Origin: Lasiosphaeris hirsuta
Taxonomy: Eukaryota > Ascomycota > Sordariomycetes > Sordariales > Lasiosphaeriaceae
DNA length: 64,000 nt
Assembly: GCA_030549175.1 (NCBI GenBank)
Contig: JAUKUA010000003.1
Coordinates: 4,154,001 to 4,218,000, forward strand
Direction: 5' to 3'
In this document: positions 36,813 to 46,677 of the stretch, piece by piece
Position numbering within the stretch: the stretch's first letter is position 1
How the letters are laid out: each line of letters begins with the position of its first letter
The notes under the pieces: generated by a model
Told to the model about the DNA's origin: nothing
Seen by the model: the letters and a program-made list of their open reading frames with translations, nothing else
Databases searched by the model: none
Position numbers and translations under genes: made by a program

Positions 36813-37378
36813 ATGGGTGCCGCGTTCTCGGTCGTCAAGGTGAGAGCGTAACAAGACCCTTCGGCTGCTGCACAATTTGAAGAATTGTTACTAAATTCTC
36901 GGGTACACAGACGCTGATCATCCCGGCCATAATCTCGCTGATCCTCTTCCTCGTCTCGACCTACGCCCTCTATCCCTTGTGGCAACGCTACCGCAATCGA
37001 TACAGCAACTATCTCCCTCTTGAGTCGATATCAAACCAAACGTCGTCTTTGCGCGCGAGGGTGCAAAATGGCATCGCAAGCCTCATAACCCCATCGACAT
37101 GGCGCCGCAGACTACAAGACCGACTTGTCATAGCTGATGCCGACTCGGATGCCGGATTTGACTCGGATGACGGAGAGGAGCTCGGCGACGTGGACGAATC
37201 TATACTAGAATCATATGAGCAGGGGCACCATTCTGCTGACGATACACGGAGGTTAAGTAGAGAGTCAGTATGTAAGCGCATGTCAGGATCGACCACACGC
37301 TAACTCAGAGGCAGTCTTGAGGAAGGTTTTAGGGATGACAGCGACGATGAGTTTGAGGGTACCAGGCGGGTCCGATAG
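36813..37378 (+). CDS. Small single-pass membrane protein with acidic tail, unknown function
   Basis: Not assigned to a family. Exon 1 is 36813-36839 (MGAAFSVVK) and exon 2 is 36911-37267. With the GTATGT donor at 37268 and an AG at 37320-37321, exon 3 is 37322-37378, giving 146 aa. A strong hydrophobic segment sits at about residues 10-28 (TLIIPAIISLILFLVSTYAL). It is followed by YPLWQRYRNRYSNYLPLES and an Asp/Glu-rich C-terminus (DADSDAGFDSDDGEELGDVD, DDSDDEFEG). A signal-anchor topology with a cytosolic acidic tail is inferred. If the nearer AG at 37312-37313 were used the frame would hit TGA at once, so the C-terminus is uncertain. MGAA could be an N-myristoylation signal, but this is weak. 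Confidence 0.65.
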
Positions 37379-38512
37379 CATATCTTGCGACCTGGGGAGG
37401 CGTTCGGTAGCAGGCGTTTTGGTTATTATGTGCTATGGAGTGTAATAGGTTGGCTGGCTGGCTGGTTTGGGTTTTAGACTCGGCAAATATTACAGAGCGC
37501 TGAAGTGTGTGCAAGTATTTTATACAAACAGCTACCCCGTATAAATCCGTCAACGGGCTATGTTGTTCCAAATTCTTCTGTTGGTTACGGAGGAAACAGG
37601 GGCGTATTACTTTACAGATATTCAAAACATCGAATGTTGAATGCTGAAGTATATCCTACGTGAGGTAGGTACTGGATCCTGCTTCAACACCGAGATGTGA
37701 ATAACCCGGGCCAATATTTTGTGGAGCCGAAGTCCGGGCTAGACTGCCCACGGTCCAGCAGTGCTGTCGGGTCCTGGCCCTCGTTGCCCGTGGCTGCACA
37801 TAAACCTGGTTGTATCGCAGGTGGTGCGAGGTCTTCTGTCCGGATCAATGCGCCTCGAAAGGTTGGACATGTCCACTCCGCTGGAGGCTCTCAGCAGACA
37901 CGTGCGTTTGAGCGACATTATAGCAGCTCTTTACTCTTAATCTTATCTTCTCAGATCCCGACTACCCCAACGTATCCGTACACCAAAAGATTTGTCTGAC
38001 GTGGAAACGATGGGTACCGTGGCGAAGTCCACCCGGCAACTCCACCACGGCAAGAGGCCCTTGTAGCACTGACGGAAGACTGAATTCATCTCACAAGTTC
38101 TGTACATTACACTTCTCTGGGAAAGAAAAAGGCCAAACGCAGCCAAGGTATGTAGATGCTGCAAGTCCAGATTGGGGATCTCGATCAATCACATCTCTTG
38201 GCAGCCAATTGGTTGCAGCAGCGTAGAATGCTGCCGATCTACGCTTAAGCGCATGCGGGGCAGAAGCATGACTATACACCGTACCCAGCCACTGGGGGGG
38301 CAAAGGCCTCGACTCCGATTAACGCAGTCGCGAGGCAGCAGTTGACCCAACTTGCACTTTTCTTGCTGTAACTTGCCACTTAGTATTCCTAGGATTTATT
38401 TCTCCCCTTGCGGTATTCTGTATCTTGTTTGCGATATTTCCCCAGCTGATTGGTCTTACTTGACTTTCCCGCATGTCCCCGCGCCTAAGGTAGCAGGTAC
38501 CAATCTAGAAGG
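37379..38512. other. Intergenic upstream of protein phosphatase 5
   Basis: About 1.1 kb with no supportable gene; presumably the 3' region of the small membrane protein gene and the PP5 promoter. Confidence 0.5.
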
Positions 38513-40331
38513 ATGGCAACTCCTGAGGAGCAGGCCGTGGCCCTGAAGAACGAGGGCAACAAAGCCTTCGCAGCACACGACTGGAACAAGGCGATCGACT
38601 TTTATTCAAAGGCTATCGAAATCAATGACAAGGAGCCTACCTTTTGGTCAAACAGAGCGCAGGTTCGTGCCACCCCGAGTGCCGCCACCCCTGGCTTACC
38701 ATTGCTCGCGTGACTAACTAGCAACCTACCATCTATGCAGGCACATTTGAAGACGGAGGCATATGGGTATGCCGTCAGAGACGCTACCAGAGCGATCGAA
38801 CTGAAGCCAAGCTTTGTCAAGGTGCGCGCACTCCCTCCGCTTTGATCCACCGCAGAAGATACGGGACAAGGGCTAACAAGTCGCCGAAATCAACTAGGCA
38901 TACTACCGCCGCGCCACCGCTTATGCCGCCATCTTGAAGCCCAAGGAGGCTGTCAAGGACTTCAGGACGTGTGTGAAGATAGACCCTAGCAACAAGGATG
39001 CAAAGCTCAAGCTCGTCGAGTGCGAAAAGGTGGTGCGACAAATCGCTTTCTACAACGCCATCGAAGTAGGCGACGAGCCGTCGGCCGCCGACGACATCGA
39101 TGTTGAGGGTATTGCGGTTGAGCCTGCGTACGATGGCCCTCATCTAGGCAAGGAAATGACACAAGAGTTTATCGATGACATGACTGAGCGGTTCAAGACT
39201 GGCAAAACCCTTCACAAGAAGTTCGTTTACCAGATTGTCATCGCCGTCAAGAACATTGTGTACAATGAGCCAACGATGGTGGAAGTCGATGTTCCCGATG
39301 ATGTCCAGCTGACTGTTTGCGGAGACACGCACGGTAGGCAGACCCTACCCTCTCTCTCTCCTATCCCTCGGTGGACTGGCTAACAAGATGGGCAGGTCAA
39401 TATTTCGACTTGATGGAACTCTTCCGGCTGAATGGTGCGCCTGGTGAGAAGAATTGGTATCTTTTCAACGGAGACTTTGTCGACAGAGGATCTTGGTCGA
39501 CTGAGATTGCGCTTCTGCTCTACGCCTACAAGTGGCTGAGGCCAAACGCCTTCTTCATCAACCGTGGTAACCACGAGACGGATGACATGAACAGGGCGTA
39601 CGGCTTCGAGGGCGAGTGCAAGGCCAAGTACAACGAACGGTAAGTGATCCCCTCCGAGTCCCCGGCGGCTTCAGTTGCTAACCGTCGTTAGTACCTTCCG
39701 GCTCTTCTCGGAGAGTTTCTCGGCGCTGCCGTTGGCGACGCTGATCGGTAGCAAGTTCTTTGTGCTACATGGTGGTCTCTTTTCGGACGACAATGTTACC
39801 CTTGACGACATTCGCCAGTTGGATAGGCACAAGCAACGGCAACCCGGTCAGGCTGGGTTGATGATGGAGATGCTCTGGACTGATCCCCAGACGGAGCCTG
39901 GACGTGGTCCAAGCAAGCGTGGTGTCGGCATGCAATTCGGACCCGACGTCACGAAGCGTTTCTGCGACAGGAACGGTCTAGAAGCCGTCATTCGGAGTCA
40001 CGAGGTTAGAATGGAGGGTTATGAGGAGGAGCACGACGGAAAATGTATCACAGGTATGACCCGTATCTCGAATCTCGTCAGGTTTCTCATTCCCGCGATG
40101 CTAACCTGCTTTAGTATTCTCTGCACCCAAGTACTGCGATATGACAGAGAACAAGGGGGCGTACATCAACATCCGCTCCAACTATAAGCTCAAATTCAAT
40201 AAGTTTGAGGCTGTTCCCCACCCAGACATCCGGCCCATGGTAAGTACTCGCGCATCTGCCCTTTTCTGGAGGCCCCGCTAATTATATGCCAGGCTTATGC
40301 GCAAAACTCTGTGATGTCGTCTCTGATGTAG
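38513..40331 (+). CDS. PPT1: Serine/threonine protein phosphatase 5 (Ppt1)
   Basis: TPR-containing phosphatase that binds Hsp90 and dephosphorylates chaperone clients and cochaperones. Seven exons: 38513-38662, 38741-38821, 38898-39333, 39396-39639, 39692-40053, 40115-40239 and 40293-40331, giving 478 aa, usual for the family. Three TPR motifs occupy about residues 6-125 ([40 protein letters not shown]). The metallophosphatase core has GDTHG near 219, GDFVDRG near 249, RGNHE near 281, the HGG motif ([10 protein letters not shown]), and SHEVRMEGY then VFSAPKYCD. The C-terminus [12 protein letters not shown] forms the usual autoinhibitory helix. All catalytic metal-binding motifs are intact. 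Confidence 0.95.
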
Positions 40332-40600
40332 GACGGCTGCGGAAAAGGAAACCAGGATATGAGGGTCACCAAACTTTGCTTGCATTCTGGGAGGTTACCA
40401 TGAGCATGGCGTTATTTGGTTGGTACTGGCATCGGGTACTGGTTGGTACTGGCGATTAGCTCAGACGCTCCCCTCAGGTAATCGAGCGGGTTTGTTGCAT
40501 GTATTCATGATCTAGTGGACCCACAACAGAAGTAACAACATCTTGCGTTAGTGGTGAGCAAAATGCATGTCCCGTAGCCAGCTCAGTTGCTTGTCCGGTT

Positions 40601-41044
40601 TCATAGAGTCCAGAGCTCAGACTCCTCCGCCTTCCCAAGCAAACTCCCCAGCCAGTCCCCGCATGCCCGCACCTGGAGAATCATCGACCCCTCGCCGCCG
40701 CACGCCGTGATGGCCGCCGCGAACGCCCCCAGGTCCGGCCGCGACACCCGTAGCCAGCAGTCGGCCCCGCGTAGCGCGAGGATATCGACGGCGATGGCGG
40801 CGCCCGTGGCGCCGAGAAATTGGCGCAATGCCGAGGTGCAATAGGCACGCACTTGCAGCGCGTCGAGGGTGGCGGAGGGTGTGATGCCGAGATCGGTAGT
40901 GGCCCCGGGCGGTGGTGGTTGGGGCGAGGTTGTGAGTGAGGTTAGGTGGATGTATGCAAATGACGGGGATTTGATGGTGCAGGAGGCCAGCTCGCGGACT
41001 TTGGGGGTTGGAGTGATGTTTGGTTTGGGCATAGTCGTGGCCAT
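40601..41044 (-). CDS. POP8: Probable RNase P/MRP protein subunit Pop8
   Basis: Single exon of 147 aa starting MATTMPKPNITPTPKVRELA. The conserved core is SPSFAYIHLTSLTTSP, then ALQVRAYCTSALRQFLGATG, AIAVDILALRGADCWLRVSR and PDLGAFAAAITAC. This matches fungal Pop8 of nuclear RNase P and RNase MRP, involved in tRNA 5' and rRNA processing. The frame is open for another 110 codons upstream, but that part shows no resemblance and the ATG at 41044 gives the usual length. The assignment depends on recalled family pattern and is fairly but not fully secure. Confidence 0.75.
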   Translation of the reverse strand: MATTMPKPNITPTPKVRELASCTIKSPSFAYIHLTSLTTSPQPPPPGATTDLGITPSATLDALQVRAYCTSALRQFLGATGAAIAVDILALRGADCWLRVSRPDLGAFAAAITACGGEGSMILQVRACGDWLGSLLGKAEESELWTL

Positions 41045-41527
41045 GGTGGGCGGTTCTGGGCGGGGAAGTTGGAGGTGTGGGTTGTGAAGTTGGTTCGTGG
41101 TGAGGGTGATGGTTGTGTACCCGAGTGAGAGTTGAAGTTGTTTTGCGAAGATATATGGATATACGGGTATCGGGGCGTGCATGAGTAATTGCATGCCCAG
41201 GTCCAACTGACGACGTGAACATGCCAATTCGAGGAACTCGGTCAAAGTCTCCTTCCGCGAGAAAAAAAGTATCTCATCGAGCCATCTTGCGAGGAACATC
41301 GGTGAAGCAGCTGCTGCAGGTAAACCATATTTCTGTATTGGATTGCTACCGTGCTGTCGCCCCAATGCGCTAGGCAATTCCCAAACACTGGTCGACGCGA
41401 GAGCTTCACCAAGACGTATAAGCTATGCATCACCGTTTACTCGTCATCAAACGCGTTCCGCCTCTGCAACTCGGGCGGTTTTAATCAGCTCAAGCCGGGT
41501 TTAGAAGCCACAGAGCTATCGCCCGCC
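41045..41527. other. Divergent promoter region between Pop8 and the membrane protein gene
   Basis: 483 bp. The Pop8 frame stays open upstream across most of it, but no independent gene is supported. Confidence 0.45.
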
Positions 41528-42205
41528 ATGGAGACAGGCAACTTAGAACAGAATGTGGCGCTCGCCGCGCTGACAGCAACATGGACCGTCGTATCCACCA
41601 TCTTTGCATACTCAATCGCCATTTCCAGCTGGCTTACCAACACCGCCTTCACGCCCGTCAGAGTACTGCTTTCGTGTATTTTGGTACTCCTGACGCCCAT
41701 CACGTACCCGGTGTGGTACATTTCGACAGCCATGTTTTCCGTCATCACGTTTCTGCTTGAGGACCTCGAGGTAAGCCTAGTGGAAGCTTCAGATCACATG
41801 AAATTCCTAGACTTACATCATAACAGCCTCTCATAATATTTGTCAGTACTTTCTCATGAAAATTGCTCAGCCTCCCTCCCTGTCACAACAGCCAACATCT
41901 AACGTACATGTTATTGTCAATCCTAGCTGAGCATCGCAGTATACATCGGCATGATAGGCGGCGTCAGCATCCAGGCCATATATGGCAGTGTCGTATACAT
42001 ATTCGGTATCAACGAATCAGACCCACCAGACATCAAGGAGGAGTTAGAAACTGAAGTTGGGTCATGGGAAGATGCTCACAGCTCGCCCGGGTCAGACCTT
42101 AGCTTCCCGGAAAGCCTGCTACCAGCAAACTCAGGAAAGCAGAAGCTAACCCTAGGGCGGCCATTGCTCAGCGAGACAATTCACGAGGAGGAGGATTCGC
42201 TATAG
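41528..42205 (+). CDS. Three-pass membrane protein of unknown function, with 15-nt exon
   Basis: Not recognised by name. Exons are 41528-41770, 41827-41841 and 41927-42205, total 537 nt, 178 aa. Exon 2 is just CCTCTCATAATATTT (PLIIF), needed to join LEDLE|PLIIF|LSIAVYIGMIGG. Donors GTAAGC and GTCAGT and acceptors AACAG and CCTAG are acceptable. Hydrophobic segments are at about 13-36, 48-80 (two short spans or one bent pair) and 82-112. The cytosolic-looking tail is acidic and Ser-rich, ending EEEDSL before TAG at 42203-42205. The same frame stays open for 143 codons after the TAG (next entry), so the protein may once have been, or may still be, longer. It is divergent from Pop8. Confidence 0.7.
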
Positions 42206-42637
42206 GATTCGGCGGAGCAAGACACATCCTCGGAGGAGATGGCAGACGACGACTCGGCAACAAGTTACACAGCAGCCGATGATTCGTCTTCAAAAGGGGT
42301 GGTAGTCGACAATACCTTGTTTTGGGATACTACTAGTCAAGAGAAACGAGTTGATAATTCGGCCTTGGAGCATTCACCCGGGGACATGAAAAGGCAGGGC
42401 GACGAAGAATCGCCGAGACGAGACTTTCCGGAAGCGGGGACCACATACAACGCCATAGACAACGATTCGTCTTTCAGGGGAGTGTCATCTCTCCATGAGC
42501 CATTTCTGGACAACGGCACGGCTCGTGCGGGAAGAGGTGCACCCCTCAGTGACCCCTTTTCGAAAGACAAATCCTCTTTGGATGGGGAGGCACAGCCGAA
42601 TATCCCGGATTTGGAGGGAGATACATTGGTCAATTGA
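42206..42637 (+). pseudogene. In-frame coding-like extension after the membrane protein TAG
   Basis: Directly after the TAG at 42203-42205 the same frame runs 143 codons to TGA at 42635-42637. Its composition is acidic and Ser-rich like the preceding tail. It holds a diverged internal repeat: DDSSSKGVVVDNTLFWDTTS versus DNDSSFRGVSSLHEPFLDNG, about 61 codons apart, and a weaker third unit (SDPFSKDKSS). A frame this long is unlikely by chance after a stop. Possible readings are a nonsense change, stop-codon readthrough, a base error, or an unseen intron. I found no GT-AG intron in the right phase that removes the TAG. Confidence 0.45.
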
Positions 42638-43353
42638 GGGTCGAGAGACAGGAGGAGTCACTCGGCGATGACCGTTGTTAGCGGACGTAGTCGTTTCCAA
42701 TTTTGAAAAAAAAAAAAAAATTGGATAGGATGCTGCCGGCTGCGTTATCTTAGGTATAACAATTGTCGGCACAGAGTTCTAGACAACCACTTGTTGGAGA
42801 GTGTGTAAGTCAAGCGTCATACTGAGAAGGGGGGCGAAAGACCCTATGATAAACTACTGTAAGGACCCTTTATTGTCTGATAGCAAAACTAAAGACCTAG
42901 CGAAACCTTTTACTTGACCAGCCATCCGCATGGTGGAGCGTTTGGCTCTTCTCCATTAAGTATTTCACAGTATACTGCTCCAACTACCTATGTAAGACTG
43001 CTAAACTGCCCGACTTCCGATCAAGGTATCTCAAGTCCCAATGCCAGCACCCACTCCATATACGCCCCTTGTACGCCGAGGACTTACGAGCTGTGACCGC
43101 TGCCATCAGTCATCATCAATGCTAAGTACAATCAACACTGATCACCACCCCAGCTCGCCTTCCATGCCCTTCCGTGCCCTTAATAACTAAACCGCCTAAA
43201 CTCAAGAATCATTACCGCACCACTGCCAAGGTGCAAACGAGCTGTAAACGGAGACTTCTTGCAAAGCCCCTACCTAGCCTAGTATCCACCTCCGGAGAAG
43301 CATCTGCCTCCTCAGTACAGACCACCTACCATCTGCGAAATGTGACGTTCTTG
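42638..43353. other. Intergenic, convergent
   Basis: No gene. A 15-nt A run lies at 42706-42720. Short frames near 43174 are the antisense of the Bur1 downstream region. Confidence 0.5.
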
Positions 43354-43602
43354 TTACCTCTCGCGCTTGTCTTGCTCTTCGCGCTCTCGTTGTATCTTGC
43401 GATCCCGTTCTCTGTTGTATTCCTCCTGTTCACTTCCGTACTCGCGAACTGGAAATCGCGGACGAACTTCCCTCTCGCGCTCTTGTTGTCTCTCAGGTTC
43501 ATATTCTGTGCCGTTCCCGAAACTCGGCGACTGCAGCCTCTATCTGCGATAGGGGCCACGCTCCCATTCTCTCCCGTGCTCGCGCATAGACGATCGCAGG
43601 CT
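43354..43602 (-). pseudogene. In-frame Bur1 tail-like sequence beyond the stop
   Basis: Reading on in the Bur1 frame past TAG 43605-43603 gives 20 codons (RSSMREHGREWERGPYRR in the middle) and a second TAG at 43542-43540. Another 61 codons rich in Arg/Glu follow (FPVREYGSEQEEYNRERDRK), to TAA at 43356-43354. The first part is a tandem copy of the Bur1 C-terminus; the second has the Arg/Glu composition typical of Bur1 ends. It looks like a former C-terminus now cut off by two stops. Confidence 0.45.
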
Positions 43603-43660
43603 CTATCTGCGATAGGGGTCACGCTCCCGCTCTCTCTCGCGCTCGCGAATCGGCGATCGG
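43535..43660. repeat. 63-bp tandem duplication at the Bur1 3' end
   Basis: Two adjacent copies, 43535-43597 and 43598-43660, share CTCTATCTGCGATAGGGG and much of the following CACGCTCCC...CTCTC...GCTCGCG. Each carries the TAG stop at the same place. Translated in the gene frame they read RSSMREHGREWERGPYRR and [18 protein letters not shown]. The multiple-of-three offset kept both copies in frame. Confidence 0.8.
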
Positions 43661-45484
43661 CTCCGGCTTCTCGTCCTACTGTTCCGACTGCGCTCATCAA
43701 AGTCTCCCCGTCTCCGATCGGCCCAATCATGCCGGCGGTCCTCCCAGTCCTCTCGGGGAGGACGACGTCGGTCATCCCTCCGTGGCGCATCCCTGTCGTA
43801 GCTTGGGATATATGTGTCAACGTCAGGGCGACCGACAACTGCTCCACCACGGCCTCTGGCAGCTGGTCGATCTCTGTCCCGGAAGCTGGCCTCTGTATGG
43901 TCACCGGTGGGTTCCCAGCCGTTGCTGTAATCGGCGGCGGGCGGGGGAGGGCGTGGTGGCAGTCCTCGTTCTCTATGCCAAGCAGGCACTCGCTCATTGT
44001 CGGGTGGTGGACCTCTGTTACGCGGAAACCGACCGCCATTGACACCACTCCTTCCGTAACCGTCTCCGTTGTTGAATCCCGAACCAGGTCCAGTTCCATC
44101 AATAACGCCTCGGCCAACAGTGCCGCCTTTTGGAGCCGGTGGTAAGGCGTTTCTCCTGTCCTGGAATTTCCGGCGGTCGAACTCGTGACTTTCCTCAAAA
44201 GTGGGCAAATCGCCCGGGGCAGAAGGATACGGCGCGGTCCGGAAGTATGGGTGCTGGAGGGCATCAATTGCATTGACTCGGGCTCTCCAGTCGAGTTTGA
44301 GCAGTTCCTTGAGCAAAGAGATGGCGCTGGCGCCGTATTGGCTGAATCTGTGGGACAAATTCGCGTGCCTGGTTCGGGGTTGAAGGCCTTCTGCTCCCGG
44401 CAAAGACCGCCAACCCGGCATGTTCTCGTCCGTTGGGTTCCCGCAAAGGTCAAAAATGATGTCCAGTTGGTTTGCGTCGCTGCTACCAGCTAGAATGGGC
44501 TTACCAACCAACATCTCTCCGAACACACAACTAATCGAGGTCAGCGCCGTGTGACAAGAGTGATGGCCAATATTCTTACCCAACACCCCACATGTCAATA
44601 GCTGTGGTATATTGCTTGAGCTGCATCAGAAGCTCGGGAGGCCTGTACCAGCGGGTGACCACAAGACTAGTGTACTCGCGCCGCGCTTCGCCACCTCCCC
44701 TGCCAGGCTTCGGAACGTCCCCCTCGTAGTGTCTCGCGAGACCGAAATCGGCGATCTGGAGAATTCCTTTGTTGTTGATTAAAAGATTGGCAGCCTTCAT
44801 GTCTCTGTGGAGGATGTGGTTCGCATGCAGGTATCGCACACCCTCGAGAAGCTGCAGCATGTAGCACTTAATCTGAGGCTCGGTGAACTTGACGGAGGGA
44901 TTATCGAGCAGTCCCGAAAGATCGTGGTCCATGTAGGGAGTAACCATGTACATGATGGGTCTCGTGCGCTTCCCGTCTGTTGAAGTTAGTGCATGACCAT
45001 CGAATCGGGTTGTGAATAAACTTGCTGCCAGCCCTAGGCGGATGCTCGACCGCCATGTCTTCTAGTTGAAGGACATTTTTGTGCGAAAGAAGCTTCAGCA
45101 ATTTGATCTCTCGGAGAGCTGTGATCGGAAACTGGAGGAGTGTCAGATCGATGGGAGCTGGGAAGGCAATCGGCTAGGCCACTGACGCCATCCTTCTCGT
45201 TATGCATGATAATCTTCTTCAGGGCAACTACGGCGCCAGTCTTCTTAGACCGGGCGCGATAGACCTCGCTGGTAACCAGAAATGAGCATTAAAAAGAACC
45301 ACGGCACAATGAAGGACCAGAAGTGGTAAACTCACCCAAAGGTCCCTTCGCCAAGCTTGCCCAAAATCTCGTAGTCGCTGATCTTTGAGCATCCAACAAA
45401 GCTTGACTTCGGTCGCTGGTGGGCGATAGCCATGGCTCGAGGTGAAGGGGTGGCGGCCCCTTCTCTCAACTCACCGCCGCTCAT
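43603..45484 (-). CDS. BUR1: Bur1/Sgv1 cyclin-dependent kinase (Cdk9-type)
   Basis: Transcription elongation kinase acting on the RNA polymerase II CTD and Spt5. Exons 45484-45336, 45268-45187, 45131-45029, 44976-44580 and 44530-43603 give 552 aa. Kinase motifs: [32 protein letters not shown] (Gly loop and VAIK lysine), [33 protein letters not shown] (HRD), [12 protein letters not shown] (DFG), [17 protein letters not shown]. The tail from about residue 400 is disordered and Arg/Asp/Pro-rich, ending RERDPYRR. The third intron (45028-44977) appears to use a GC donor: this gives [15 protein letters not shown], in line with the family. The alternative GT donor at 45023 needs a distant AG and shortens the loop. 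The gene is divergent from the NDUFB2-like gene. Confidence 0.9.
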
Positions 45485-46076
45485 GGTGGTTGATTGTGCG
45501 GTGCCGCGATTAAAGGTCGGGTAACAAAAGTGAATAGTTGCTGGGTATCGCAATCGTCGGTTGAAAATATGGGAGGATCCGGGCGTGTGCTCCTCAGATG
45601 GGTAAATGTAGTGACATGGCCCCAGGCGTGTGCTATTGTGGGGTTGCTATTGGCATTAGCACAATAGTAGTGAGTGGACAATCGTTTGAATGTCCAGATC
45701 CTTAGATTTGCGACTGAAGCACAGGTCAGAGTCCCGAACCTTGCTGGATGGCAGCCGTATGTTAGCATGCACAGACCAGGTAGTCACGGCTGGATATCGG
45801 AAGTCCCAGATGCAAATGCTGGGGTGGCGTTCTTTGCGCCTCGATTTTAAGGCACAAAAGCTTCGACTTCCGAAGCTTAGGGAGTGTGCCGTACAGAGTA
45901 GCGCGGCACCACCACCATCGACGAACGCCACTCGCTGCTTCATATCCTAAAACACTCAATTGTAACAACCCACCCCCAAAACCTCGATCTGACTGCGTGA
46001 GGGTCAGTCAGTCCCCTTATCTTGCGTCAATTGACCAACCAACAATCTAACACTTCTCACGACAGAGACAGTCGCA
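45485..46076. other. Divergent promoter region between Bur1 and the NDUFB2-like gene
   Basis: About 590 bp shared by two divergent starts. Overlapping short frames on both strands have no family resemblance. Confidence 0.5.
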
Positions 46077-46349
46077 ATGGCGGACTTCAAGCCTCACGTT
46101 CCGCGGGCATACCGGTTCATGGCCACTGGCCTCGGTGCCAGCATGTGGTTCTGGGTTTGTTCCTCCCAATTGCTGCAGTATTACATGTGTGAACACAATT
46201 GAGCTACAACTAACAGGAAAACAGTTGATGTGGCGGGCGAAGAAGGACGGTACGATCCAAGTGTTCAACAACAATCCCTTCCGAATGCTGCTAACCTCGA
46301 CGCCACAGGTCCCGTCCTCCTCGGCTGGAAGCACCCTTGGGATCACTGA
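46077..46349 (+). CDS. Complex I accessory subunit, NDUFB2-like
   Basis: Very short gene split in three exons: 46077-46154, 46225-46249 (25 nt) and 46309-46349; 47 aa in total. The product reads MADFKPHVPRAYRFMATGLG, then ASMWFW|LMWRAKKDG|PVLLGWKHPWDH. The ATGLGASMWFW...RAKKDGPVLLGWKHPW block matches the fungal small NADH:ubiquinone oxidoreductase beta-subcomplex subunit 2. One membrane span (FMATGLGASMWFWLMW) places it in the mitochondrial inner membrane. Splice phases 0 and 1 fit. Simple gene finders would miss it because no single frame exceeds 30 codons. Confidence 0.85.
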
Positions 46350-46538
46350 ACACCGAAATGGGAGACGTTGCTGGACAGAATGGGGGAATTGTACATACGG
46401 GATTGATACTTCTTACGGCGAGCTATTTCATGGAGCTACATGAAACTATTCTAGTCTCCGATAAGCTTGATCTTGTGATATCCTATCTGCCCCAGTCGAG
46501 CCTCCGATGATGGCCAAACGACCCAAGACGACTTCGAT

Positions 46539-46677
46539 GGCTTTCCGAATAAGTAATGGCAAACGCCAACGTGCTGTTCTCGTTGAAGGTAAACCGCTTA
46601 GAGTAGGGGCTTTTCGAACAAGTAATGACAAACACCAAAGGTGTCGCCACCGTCCAAGGCAAACAGCTCAGAGCAGG
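46539..46677. repeat. 69/70-bp degenerate tandem duplication at the methyltransferase 3' end
   Basis: Copy at 46608-46677 lies in the coding sequence; copy at 46539-46607 begins inside the stop region and runs beyond it. Shared signposts are GGCTTTYCGAAYAAGTAATG, CAAACRCCAA and AGAGYAGG; identity is about 70 percent by eye, with one indel. In the gene frame the copies read [10 protein letters not shown] and GVCHYLFGKP, 23 codons apart. Confidence 0.75.

Noticed and set aside
40455..40500. Possible tRNA-like GCGATTAGCTCAGACG stretch after PP5
   Set aside because: No matching acceptor stem, anticodon arm or T-loop consensus could be drawn.
42092..42205. Intron removing the TAG of the membrane protein gene (GTCAGA donor, CTATAG acceptor)
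   Set aside because: The donor is in phase 2 and would throw the downstream coding-like frame out of register.
43326..44453. 375-codon minus-strand frame
   Set aside because: Shifted frame over the Bur1 tail; its apparent peptide repeat only mirrors the 63-bp tandem duplication described for Bur1.
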